Shown: positions 42,738-50,813 of the stretch, in pieces
How the letters are laid out: each line of letters opens with the position of its first letter
Position numbering within the stretch: the stretch's first letter is position 1
From: Caldifarciminota bacterium
GTDB taxonomy: Bacteria > Hydrothermota > Tepidihabitantia > Tepidihabitantales > Tepidihabitantaceae
Length of the DNA stretch: 64,000 bases
Reading direction: 5' to 3'
Assembly (NCBI GenBank): GCA_026418295.1
Contig: JAOABP010000001.1
Span: 1-64,000 of the forward strand
The notes under the pieces: generated by a model
Told to the model about the DNA's origin: nothing
Database searches by the model: none
What the model saw: only the letters and a program-made list of their open reading frames with translations
Translations under genes and position numbers: made by a program

Positions 42738-44174
42738 ATGAAGAAGCTGGTTCTGTCGCTGATAATAGCCGGTGCCGGACTGCTGGCAACCGAGTGGCAG
42801 CCCGAAATCCGGCTGACCAATAATAACTATTCAGACTATTCCTACTGGAGTACTCAGCGCCGGATTGTGGTTGACCCCGCAGGCAGAATTCATGTCGCCT
42901 GGTATGTCATGAACTCCGGGCTGGGAACCTACCGTTTCCAGATTTACTATAAACGCTGGGAGCCGGGCAGCGGCTGGACGCCGGACACGATGATTTCGGC
43001 CGATCTTTACAATCAGAATCTGAACTCCAAGCATGTCTCTCTGGCGTGCGATTCTGCCGGCAGGATTTATGCGGTCTGGACCTCAGGACCGGATGATGTG
43101 ACTGATGATTACATCTATCTCAAAACCTGGTCTCCGGAGTCAGGCTGGGATCAGAACTCCCGTTTACTATCAGTGAGCGCGCCAACAGTAACGAAGGAGT
43201 GCGCTACCGTCACGGTTACGCCGGATCAGCATGTCCATGTGGTCTGGCTGGAAGGAACCGCGATTGTCCATCGGGAGAAGGTTGATACCCTGTGGCGGTT
43301 ACCGGTGGTGATTGAAGGTGGAAGTAACTACAAGGCATATCCGGCAGTAGCGGGCGGACCGGACAACCGGGTACATGTGATCTGGTATGGAAGAGAGGGG
43401 ACCAGCGGCTATTACGATGTCTTCTACAAGGTCCGGACCGATACGGTATGGGGTCCGACTGAGGATGTTTCTCAGGGTGAAAGGCATCAGATGTATCCTT
43501 CAATTGCGGTCAGTCCGGTGACCGGTTGCCCGCATGTGCTCTGGCAGTGTTATGGTGCCCAGGATCTGGTGAGGCGGATTGTGCATCGCTGGCGGAACCA
43601 GTCTGGCTGGCAGCCCGCAGATACCGTTTCCGGTTTTGGCGATACACTGGATCAGGAACCGGGGCAGATCATAGCGACCCTGGATGGCAGGGTGCACGCC
43701 ATCTGGTCGGGCAGGACTGCCGGCTCGCCGGTTATACCCCAGATTCGTTATGCGGAACGTTCAACTAACGGGGTATGGTGTCCCCCGGTTAATGTTACCG
43801 ATACCGTTAACACCCGTGAGCGTCCTTCAATCGCCAGTGGCAATGCTGAAGTACCGGGCAATGTGTATGCGGTCTGGACCGATTACCGTGATGGTAATGC
43901 GGAGATATATTATGCTTGGGCAACGCCGGCACAGGGATGGGAAGAAAGTTCTGTTGATCCCGAATCTGAGAAATGTCGTGCGACATTAGTCCGGAAGGGG
44001 TTTGAGAGCTGTGTTGAAGTTGGGCCGGGTGTGCTGTTTGACATTACCGGCAGCCGGGTTGGAAGGCTCGAGCCGGGCAGAAATGGAGTCCCGCAGCTGA
44101 CACCCGGGGTGTATTTTTTGTTTTCTGATCGGGTGAGTAAACAGGCAGTGCACCGGCTGGTGGTTGTCCGGTAG
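42738..44174 (+). CDS. Secreted BNR-type beta-propeller protein with short sorting-like tail
   Basis: 478 residues with a signal peptide (MKKLVLSLIIAGAGLLA). Propeller of repeated blocks with the pattern D..GRIHVAWY / GRIYAVWTS / QHVHVVWLE / NRVHVIWYG / GRVHAIWSG / GNVYAVWTD about every 50-60 residues, as in sialidase/BNR-like exo-proteins; no sialidase catalytic set can be claimed. The last ~45 residues (VLFDITGSRVGRLEPG...LTPGVYFLFSD...RLVVVR) are a shortened form of the Por sorting tail. Ribosome site GGAGG before the ATG. Confidence 0.8.
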   Translation: MKKLVLSLIIAGAGLLATEWQPEIRLTNNNYSDYSYWSTQRRIVVDPAGRIHVAWYVMNSGLGTYRFQIYYKRWEPGSGWTPDTMISADLYNQNLNSKHVSLACDSAGRIYAVWTSGPDDVTDDYIYLKTWSPESGWDQNSRLLSVSAPTVTKECATVTVTPDQHVHVVWLEGTAIVHREKVDTLWRLPVVIEGGSNYKAYPAVAGGPDNRVHVIWYGREGTSGYYDVFYKVRTDTVWGPTEDVSQGERHQMYPSIAVSPVTGCPHVLWQCYGAQDLVRRIVHRWRNQSGWQPADTVSGFGDTLDQEPGQIIATLDGRVHAIWSGRTAGSPVIPQIRYAERSTNGVWCPPVNVTDTVNTRERPSIASGNAEVPGNVYAVWTDYRDGNAEIYYAWATPAQGWEESSVDPESEKCRATLVRKGFESCVEVGPGVLFDITGSRVGRLEPGRNGVPQLTPGVYFLFSDRVSKQAVHRLVVVR

Positions 44175-44207
44175 TCAGCTGCGGTTAAGTTAACGGGCAA
44201 GTTAGTA

Positions 44208-44235
44208 TTGACTTCTTTCACATAGCGATTATAAT
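44208..44235 (+). promoter_or_regulatory. Promoter of the giant sigma-54 activator
   Basis: TTGACT (44208-44213), 16 bases, TATAAT (44230-44235), then 9 bases to the ATG at 44245. The leader is at most 2-3 bases and has no ribosome site. Confidence 0.8.
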
Positions 44236-44244
44236 CGCACACAG

Positions 44245-47200
44245 ATGACGGGGTTTGATGGGCAGGAGAATATCAATGTTCTGCGGCAGCTCAACGAGCG
44301 CTATGAACCGTTAGAGCTGCTTGGAAAGAGTGAATTTAATGAGGTTTATAAAGTCAAGGACCGGCTGGGACGCCGGATTATTGCGTTAAAGGTTCTGCAG
44401 AAAAATGCGTCTCGAGAATCGGGACTGCGACTAAGTCGGGAATTTTTTTATCTTTCCCAGCTGGCGCATCCCAATATCGTCCGAGTGTTTGATTACGGCC
44501 TGACGATCGACAACTCCCCATTTTTCACCATGGAATTTGTTCCCGGGGTACCGATCACCCGTTTTTTCCGGGGTTACCAGCCGGCGCTGCTTGAGGTTCT
44601 GATTCAGCTGCTCTCTGCACTTGATGCAATTCATCGTGAAGGGCTGGTTCACTGTGATATTAAGCCCAATAATATTCTTGTTTTTGACAATGAAGGCAAA
44701 CCGGTAGTGAAACTGCTGGATCTGGGATTTATTGAAGATGTATCTTTTTCTTCTTCGCCCTCTCCTCGGGGCACGCTGGGCTACATTGCTCCGGAGCTGC
44801 TCAAGGGCGGAGAGGTGGACAGCCGGACCGATCTCTATTCTCTGGGGCTGGTTTTATATGAGGTACTGACCGGGATCGGACCGGCAAGCGGGGGTTCGCT
44901 GGAGGAATGGCTGAGACGGCAGTATTATTCCGGTTTTGAACCGGTTAGCAAATTCAACCCCGCAGTTCCGGCAGCGCTGGATAATCTGGTGCTGCGTCTG
45001 CTCAACCCGGATCCCAGGCGGCGGCCGGCAAATGCGGAGCGGGTGCTGGAAGAGTTTGTATCCGCAGGCCTGATTGTGCCAGAGTCACCCCGAATGCAGA
45101 CTGGTGTTGAGCCTTCAGTAATAAGGCGGGACTTGCTGGTACCGGCCTTTGTTGGCAGAGCTCCGCTGATTGCGCGTCTGAAGGAGCTGCTGGGAGAGGC
45201 TGCTGCCGGTAAACCCAGGGTAGTTTTTATTTCCGGGGAACGGGGTGCGGGCAAAAGCCGAATTTTGGGAGAGTTCAAGTTCCTTGCCCAGCTGGAGCAG
45301 GCAACGGTTATCGCTTTTGAACCGGTGGCACTGGGTGCCCGATCCCAGTCGCTGGTTGAAAGCCTGATTAACCTTCTCTGGCGAGGGGAGGAGGTAGAAA
45401 CAGATATTAGCCTGGAGTTTTTCCAGGAGTCCAAGTTTCAGCTGTTTGAACGGCTGGTCCGGCGATTGAGGGCGCTAGCCGATTCCCATCGGGTGCCCCA
45501 CAGTCTGGTACTGCTGGTAGATGATTTTGAACTCTTTGATCCGCTGAGTCTGGAGTTTGTGCGTTATCTGGCATTGAGCCTGGAACAGGAAAGACTGCTT
45601 CTGGTGATCACCGGACTAAGAGAAAAGCGGCTGCTGGATCTGGTCGGCGAACTGAGCGAAAGACCGTATTGTTATCACCTGGATGTGGATACTCTGGATC
45701 GCGAGGCGGTTCATGAGCTGGTAAGTTCAGTCGTAAGTGACGACGATAAAGTTGATGAGCTGGTTAACTGGGTTTATGAATTCGCTGGCGGTAATCCACT
45801 GGCAACGATCGAAGTGATTTACAGTATGATTGAGCAGGGGGTGATTTTCCGTGAGGGGCTGCACTGGCGGTATTCACCGGAGTCTTTAAGGAATTTTCCG
45901 ATTCCCAAGAATGTAGCGGATCTGGTGCGACACCGGCTTGAGGTGCTGACACCGGAAGAAAGGGAACTGCTGGAGGTTGGGGCAGTAACCGCAGGTCCGT
46001 TTACGATTGAATTTCTCCGGGCGGTGCTCAATTATCCGGACCGGACACTGTTTCAGGCGGTCAATCGGCTGAAGGGGCTCGGATTGCTCAGGACATTTTA
46101 TTCACGGGACAATGAGTCAGAAGAGGTTCGCGGAGCGCTGATTCTTTCCAGCAAAGTGCTTGAGACTGCGGTTACCGAGCGGATTCCACAGGAGCGCCGC
46201 CGGGAACTGCACCGCCGGGTGGCACTGGCACTGGAGCTGGTGCATACAGATAAAAAGGATAAAATTCTTTTTGACCTTGCGCATCAGTGGATTCAGAGCG
46301 GTGATCGCGAGCAGGCATATCGGTACGCCCTCGCAGCCGGTAAGAAGGCGCAGGAGTGGCTGCTGTTTGATGAAGCACGGCTTTTCTATGAAAGTGCGCT
46401 GAATCTTGCTTCCGATTTTGTCACTCCCGCTGAACGGTTTAATCTGATTGAGCGGGTCGGTGAACTCCGCGAGGCAACCGGCAGATATCACGAAGCGATT
46501 GACAGTTACCGGCAGGGAATGAGTCTGGCAGCCCAGTTTGCCGGTGAAAATCGTATGATTCTTGCCCGCTTTCTGCGCCGGCTCGGACTCGTGCATCAGA
46601 AACTGGGGGAACATCAGGAGGCGCTGCTCTTTTTAAATCAGGCGCTGGCACTTCTGGGAGAAAAGTCCGGTTTGGAATCGGCGCGGCTGCTTGCAGATCT
46701 GGGCTGGTCATATTGTGCTGCAGGCAAGGTGGAGCTGGCTGAGGATTATCTCGTCCGGGCGCTGCGGCAGTCAGAGCAGTTAAAACGGGAACATCCCAAG
46801 GAGGCTAATTACCTGAACGGCCTTGTGCTTTACTACTTTGCGGTGCTCGCCGGTGCAAGATCGGATTACATGCTGGCACTGCAGCTGGCAGAGCAGGCGC
46901 TGGATGTTTTCAAATCAGTTGATGAGCAGTTCATGGTTTCGGTCGTGATACAGTTTCTGGCAACGCTCTGTCTGCGCCGTGGTGATGCGCGTCGGGCAGG
47001 GGAATTCTACGAGGAGGCGGCACGGATTCAGCACCGGACCGGTAATGTATATTACCTGCTTAGCTCCAGTCATGGTTTGGGGGTGATCAGTTATGAGCAG
47101 GGAGAATTTGAGGGAGCGGAGCGGCATTTTAGTGAAGCGCTGCAGTACGCTGAACGTGTCAAAGATGCGGGTGCCGCCTTTAATCTCAATCTCCTGCTGG

Positions 47201-49482
47201 CTAATGTTTATTTTGACCAGGGGGAGTGGAGCCGGGCTGAGGTTTGCTGTCAGCGTGCGCTCAAACTCAGTCAGACAGCGGGAGATGGGGTTTCCGAACC
47301 GGGCCGGGCACAGCTGGCGGTCTATTCAGCCCGCCTCAGCTCAATCCGGGGTGACTTCCAGTCTGCTGAGCGGTATCTCGCCACAGCCCAGCGTTTAGCT
47401 GAAAATTCCCAAGACCCGGAACTTGAGTTTTTATTTTCCTATGTTCGCACAGAAATGGAGTTGCGCCGGGAAAGACTGGAGCTGAGCAAGGAATGGCTGA
47501 TCCGGACTATGCGGTCAGCATTGAAAGTGCGGGATTGGAGGCTCCGGTCGCTCGTGTGGCTGCTTGCCGGACAGTTCCGGCTGTCAACAGGTTCCCGGGC
47601 CGATTTTGAATCTCAGCAGGCGATTGCTGCTTTTCGAAGCCGTCCGGTATCACTGGAGTATGCTGGGGCACTCCGCCTGGCGGCACGGTGCGATGCCGCT
47701 GCCGGCAGAAAGGATCGGTCGCGCACGCAGTTTGAGGAAAGTATTAAAATCTTCCGGCAGTTCAATGCCAAGTATGAACTCGGACTTACGCTGCTCGCAA
47801 CTGCGGAACTGCTCTGCACTGATACCCTGTCCCTGCCGAAAAAGTTAAGAGGAATGCCGGCTGAACATTATGAATGGGTCCGAGCGAATCTGGAGGAGGC
47901 AATTTCCCTTTTCCGGCTGCTCGGGGCTCAGATTGAGCTTGAGCGCGCTGAGCAGACTCTGGCTTCGCTCGAGCAGATTTTCGGCGTGATCCAGCTGAAA
48001 GCGCGGCAGCGTAATGAGTATTTGAAGGTTTTCTATCAGTTAAGCGAACTGATGAATTCAGCTCTGGATCGGGATGATTTTCTTGACCTGGTACTGGAAC
48101 TGGTGCTTTCTGTGACCCGGGCAGAGCGGGGGATTATATTTTTCTTCCATCGGGACCGGCTGTCGCCGGTAGCGGTGCGGGATGTAGAAAATTCAACAGT
48201 TCTGGATGCCGAGGCAATTTCCCATTCAGTGCTGCGCAAGGTGCGGCGCCGCCGGGAGCCGCTGATCAGTGTTGACGCGCTGACTGATCCGCGGTTCAAT
48301 TCGGCAAACAGCGTTATTCTGAATAAAATCCGGTCCCTGCTCTGTGTACCGCTGGTAGTAGGCGAGCGGGTAATCGGCACGATTTACCTTGATTCCCGGT
48401 TGACTACACATCTTTTCACTGAGGAGGATCAGAATCTTCTCCAGTCAGTCGGGCATTTGATTGCCGCTACCATTGAACGTTCGCGGGTATATCGGCGATG
48501 GTATCAGGAGACAGTGCTTACCTACGATGACCTGCCGGTGGACCGGGCAACCGGTATTTTTCTTGGCAGATCGCCTGCCATCCGTCCGGTTCTCACTTTG
48601 ATCGATAAGATTGCTCCAACCGATTGCACTGTGCTGATTACTGGCGAAACCGGAACCGGAAAGGGGGCGCTGGCGCGGCTGATTCATTCCCGCAGTGGCA
48701 GAAAGGATAATAAATTTGTTGCGGTTGACTGCGGAACTCTGCCTGAGACACTGTTTGAGTCCGAGCTCTTTGGTCATATCCGGGGTGCATTTACCGGTGC
48801 GGTGCGGGACAAGATCGGCATCTTTGAGTCTGCCAATGGGGGCACAATATTTCTGGACGAAATTACTAATACTACGCCGGCAATTCAGGCAAAACTGCTG
48901 CAGGTGCTGGAGGATAAAATTATCCGCCGGCTCGGTGAAACGCAGACCCGGCTTGTTGACGTCCGGCTGATCTGTGCAACGAACAAAAATCTGATTAATG
49001 AGGTGAATGCCGGAAGATTCCGCCAGGACCTGTTTTACCGGATGAATGTGGTGACGATAAACGTGCCGCCACTCCGGGAAAGGGTTCAGGATATTATTCC
49101 ACTGGCAAATTATTTTCTGCGGATCTGTGCACAGCGGCTTAACAAGGAGATTAACGGATTTGAGCGGGATGTTGTCGAGGCATTTCTGCAATATTCTTGG
49201 CCCGGAAATGTCCGGGAACTTCAGAATACAATTGAGCGTGCAGTAATTATGACTCAGAACCTGCGGATAACGCTTGAAGATGTGGGGGAGACTTTCATCC
49301 ATCTTAAGTCCTCAGAGAACAGTGCACGGAGCGGACCGCTGACCAGGCACCAGCTGCTTCAGGCACTGGAACAGACTGGTGGAAATATCACGCGTGCTGC
49401 CCAGCTGCTTTGTATCACCAGACGGCACGCGCAGCGGTTGATCAAACGTTACCGGATTAAGCCCGAAGAGTTCGGGATCTAG
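44245..49482 (+). CDS. Ser/Thr kinase - AAA ATPase - TPR - GAF - sigma-54 activator - HTH protein
   Basis: 1745 residues, with domains in this order. (1) Protein kinase (~10-275): G-loop LLGKSEFNEVYKV (degenerate), Lys48 in IIALKVL, HCDIKPNNI near 136, DLG and APE near 181, so it is probably active. (2) AAA_16-type ATPase (~300-680): Walker A GERGAGKS near 330, Walker B LVLLVDDFE. (3) TPR superhelix (~700-1230). (4) GAF (~1272-1415). (5) Sigma-54 interaction AAA+ (~1438-1670): GETGTGKG, GAFTGA near 1514, GGTIFLDEI, arginine-finger region. (6) Fis-type helix-turn-helix (~1700-1745). It has everything needed to activate sigma-54 promoters, and one lies just downstream at 49639. Confidence 0.93.
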   Translation: MTGFDGQENINVLRQLNERYEPLELLGKSEFNEVYKVKDRLGRRIIALKVLQKNASRESGLRLSREFFYLSQLAHPNIVRVFDYGLTIDNSPFFTMEFVPGVPITRFFRGYQPALLEVLIQLLSALDAIHREGLVHCDIKPNNILVFDNEGKPVVKLLDLGFIEDVSFSSSPSPRGTLGYIAPELLKGGEVDSRTDLYSLGLVLYEVLTGIGPASGGSLEEWLRRQYYSGFEPVSKFNPAVPAALDNLVLRLLNPDPRRRPANAERVLEEFVSAGLIVPESPRMQTGVEPSVIRRDLLVPAFVGRAPLIARLKELLGEAAAGKPRVVFISGERGAGKSRILGEFKFLAQLEQATVIAFEPVALGARSQSLVESLINLLWRGEEVETDISLEFFQESKFQLFERLVRRLRALADSHRVPHSLVLLVDDFELFDPLSLEFVRYLALSLEQERLLLVITGLREKRLLDLVGELSERPYCYHLDVDTLDREAVHELVSSVVSDDDKVDELVNWVYEFAGGNPLATIEVIYSMIEQGVIFREGLHWRYSPESLRNFPIPKNVADLVRHRLEVLTPEERELLEVGAVTAGPFTIEFLRAVLNYPDRTLFQAVNRLKGLGLLRTFYSRDNESEEVRGALILSSKVLETAVTERIPQERRRELHRRVALALELVHTDKKDKILFDLAHQWIQSGDREQAYRYALAAGKKAQEWLLFDEARLFYESALNLASDFVTPAERFNLIERVGELREATGRYHEAIDSYRQGMSLAAQFAGENRMILARFLRRLGLVHQKLGEHQEALLFLNQALALLGEKSGLESARLLADLGWSYCAAGKVELAEDYLVRALRQSEQLKREHPKEANYLNGLVLYYFAVLAGARSDYMLALQLAEQALDVFKSVDEQFMVSVVIQFLATLCLRRGDARRAGEFYEEAARIQHRTGNVYYLLSSSHGLGVISYEQGEFEGAERHFSEALQYAERVKDAGAAFNLNLLLANVYFDQGEWSRAEVCCQRALKLSQTAGDGVSEPGRAQLAVYSARLSSIRGDFQSAERYLATAQRLAENSQDPELEFLFSYVRTEMELRRERLELSKEWLIRTMRSALKVRDWRLRSLVWLLAGQFRLSTGSRADFESQQAIAAFRSRPVSLEYAGALRLAARCDAAAGRKDRSRTQFEESIKIFRQFNAKYELGLTLLATAELLCTDTLSLPKKLRGMPAEHYEWVRANLEEAISLFRLLGAQIELERAEQTLASLEQIFGVIQLKARQRNEYLKVFYQLSELMNSALDRDDFLDLVLELVLSVTRAERGIIFFFHRDRLSPVAVRDVENSTVLDAEAISHSVLRKVRRRREPLISVDALTDPRFNSANSVILNKIRSLLCVPLVVGERVIGTIYLDSRLTTHLFTEEDQNLLQSVGHLIAATIERSRVYRRWYQETVLTYDDLPVDRATGIFLGRSPAIRPVLTLIDKIAPTDCTVLITGETGTGKGALARLIHSRSGRKDNKFVAVDCGTLPETLFESELFGHIRGAFTGAVRDKIGIFESANGGTIFLDEITNTTPAIQAKLLQVLEDKIIRRLGETQTRLVDVRLICATNKNLINEVNAGRFRQDLFYRMNVVTINVPPLRERVQDIIPLANYFLRICAQRLNKEINGFERDVVEAFLQYSWPGNVRELQNTIERAVIMTQNLRITLEDVGETFIHLKSSENSARSGPLTRHQLLQALEQTGGNITRAAQLLCITRRHAQRLIKRYRIKPEEFGI

Positions 49483-49570
49483 TCGCATTTCCCGAGTTTT
49501 ACAAGTTACAATTTTTTAAATAGTTAGATAAAAAACCAAAGCATAGTGCGACATTTGCATATTTACAGCT

Positions 49571-49602
49571 GTTAATAATATCTTTTTGTTTTTTGTTAAT
49601 AA
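49571..49602 (+). promoter_or_regulatory. Paired GTTAATAA direct repeats upstream of the sigma-54 promoter
   Basis: GTTAATAA at 49571-49578 and 49595-49602, 24 bases apart (about 2.3 helix turns), in AT-rich DNA 37-83 bases before the -24 element. Candidate bent-DNA or factor-binding site. Confidence 0.35.
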
Positions 49603-49610
49603 CCTGATTT

Positions 49611-49629
49611 TAAGTAACTTATGCTAAGT
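49611..49629 (+). promoter_or_regulatory. Three TAAGT/ACTTA half-sites before the sigma-54 promoter
   Basis: TAAGT-A-ACTTA-TGC-TAAGT (49611-49629) forms two overlapping inverted repeats, 10 bases upstream of the -24 box. A candidate operator or activator-binding site; the distance is short for a classic sigma-54 enhancer. Confidence 0.45.
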
Positions 49630-49638
49630 ATCCTGTGC

Positions 49639-49654
49639 TGGCATTATAATTGCT
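49639..49654 (+). promoter_or_regulatory. Sigma-54 (-24/-12) promoter
   Basis: TGGCAT, 5 bases, TTGCT: the GG and GC pairs have exactly the spacing of the consensus TGGCAC-N5-TTGCW, with one change in the conserved hexamer (C to T). Expected transcription start near 49665. It lies 157 bases after a sigma-54 activator gene. Confidence 0.75.
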
Positions 49655-49710
49655 TTTTATTATTATGATGATGGCAGAAATCAGGAAGCTCTAAAAATAA
49701 AGGAGGCAAA

Positions 49711-49770
49711 ATGGACGGTCCGATTATCCCGATTCTTCCACCGCCGAGGCCGGCGCCACCGATGGATTAG
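49711..49770 (+). CDS. Micro-ORF for a 19-residue proline-rich peptide
   Basis: Encodes MDGPIIPILPPPRPAPPMD: eight prolines, no Cys, no signal peptide. A perfect AAGGAGG ribosome site lies just upstream of the ATG, the strongest in this part of the window. A sigma-54 promoter is 72 bases upstream and a terminator begins 21 bases after the stop, so a ~150-base transcript carries only this frame. The unit may act as a peptide, as a translated small RNA, or (given PPP) as a ribosome-stalling sensor. No homologue is known to me. Confidence 0.6.
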   Translation: MDGPIIPILPPPRPAPPMD

Positions 49771-49790
49771 GCACGGCAGAAAAGCAGTGA

Positions 49791-49818
49791 CCCGCCCGAC
49801 TCAGTCGGGCGGGTTTTT
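49791..49818 (+). terminator. Terminator of the micro-ORF transcript
   Basis: Ten-base-pair stem CCCGCCCGAC / GTCGGGCGGG with loop TCA and five T (49814-49818). It also lies between convergent genes and could act in both directions. Confidence 0.92.
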
Positions 49819-49820
49819 AA

Positions 49821-50783
49821 TTATTCCCGGTGTATGGTGAAAAAGGTTTTGCCCTTGAATTTAAATTTTCTGACCGCGCCTTCGGTCGTCAGATGTTCGA
49901 GGGTCTGGGCTACAGTTTCTGCCGGCAGTCCGAGTGCCTGAGCAAGGTCGGTGCCGGTTACCGGTCGGTTGGCAACGACCGCCAGAATCGCCTGTTTCGG
50001 GTTGCCCCGGAATTGTTGCTGGTGTTTTCTCAGTGATGACGGGATGATATCGGTTTGCGGACCAAAGAGCATCTGGAGCTGGAGTAGGTGGTCATAAGGA
50101 ACGGGAAGCGCAGATGGTTCAGCAGGTGGCCGGACAACGGTATTAAGGTGCACCCGGTCAGGCTGGATGTGATGAACGATCCGGCGCAGACGGAAAAGAT
50201 GCTCAGGGTGGTCATTGAAGTCTTTGACGAGCATAACTTCAAGCCAGAGGCTGCCATGATAGCGGTGCCGGAAGGTTTTGAGTCCCCGGATGATGTTTTT
50301 GAGCCGGATCTTCGGGTGGGGACGGTGGACCCGGCGGAAGGTTTTTTCGTCAGCACAGGCAAGGGTGGGGATGACAAGGTCTGCCTGATAGAGCGCCTCC
50401 CGGACAACCGGACTGGAAATGAGAGAGCTGTTGGTAATTACTGCCACCGGGATCTGAAAGCGTTTTTTCAGGATGGAAATGAGTTTGCCAATGTCCCGGT
50501 TCAGTGTGGGTTCACCGCTGCCTGATAGTGTCAGATAGTCAACTTTGCTCTTCATTAACGCCGAATTCACTGCGGTAATAATCTTTTCTACCGGGAAGAA
50601 CGATTTGCGGAAAGCAGTGAGGCAAGTGGTTCTGCCACACTGGCAGTATACGCAGTTGAAGGTGCAGGTTTTGGGTGTGAGAAGGTTGATGCCCAGCGAA
50701 AGTCCAAGTCGACGCGAAGGGACCGGTCCATAGACGAGCGCCGGCTCTGTTTTTCTCGAACGAATTTCCGGTTGGGTAGACAT
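49821..50783 (-). CDS. Radical SAM protein of the COG0731 type
   Basis: 320 residues. YGPVPSRRLGLSLGINLLTPKTCTFNCVYCQCG contains the CxxxCxxC cluster for the iron-sulfur centre that binds SAM; then LTLSGSGEPTLNRDIGKLI. The PSRRLG..SLGIN...TC opening marks the COG0731 group, whose function is unknown. The C-terminal ~70 residues (PKQAILAVVANRPVTGTDLAQALGLPAETVAQTLEHLTTEGAVRKFKFKG) form an added winged-helix domain. No SPASM domain. The ATG at 50783 follows GGAGG; the longer frame has no support. Confidence 0.85.
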   Translation of the reverse strand: MSTQPEIRSRKTEPALVYGPVPSRRLGLSLGINLLTPKTCTFNCVYCQCGRTTCLTAFRKSFFPVEKIITAVNSALMKSKVDYLTLSGSGEPTLNRDIGKLISILKKRFQIPVAVITNSSLISSPVVREALYQADLVIPTLACADEKTFRRVHRPHPKIRLKNIIRGLKTFRHRYHGSLWLEVMLVKDFNDHPEHLFRLRRIVHHIQPDRVHLNTVVRPPAEPSALPVPYDHLLQLQMLFGPQTDIIPSSLRKHQQQFRGNPKQAILAVVANRPVTGTDLAQALGLPAETVAQTLEHLTTEGAVRKFKFKGKTFFTIHRE

Positions 50784-50813
50784 TTCACCTCCGGAGATTA
50801 ACAAGCACCATAA

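Noticed and set aside
49791-49818. The terminator as an attenuator controlled by proline stalling
   Set aside because: No plus-strand gene follows for the attenuator to regulate; the next gene is convergent.
49711-50783. The micro-ORF and the neighbouring radical SAM gene as a peptide-modification (RiPP) pair
   Set aside because: The genes are convergent, the enzyme belongs to the COG0731 type without a SPASM domain, and the peptide has no Cys or leader-like region. Kept only as a remote possibility.
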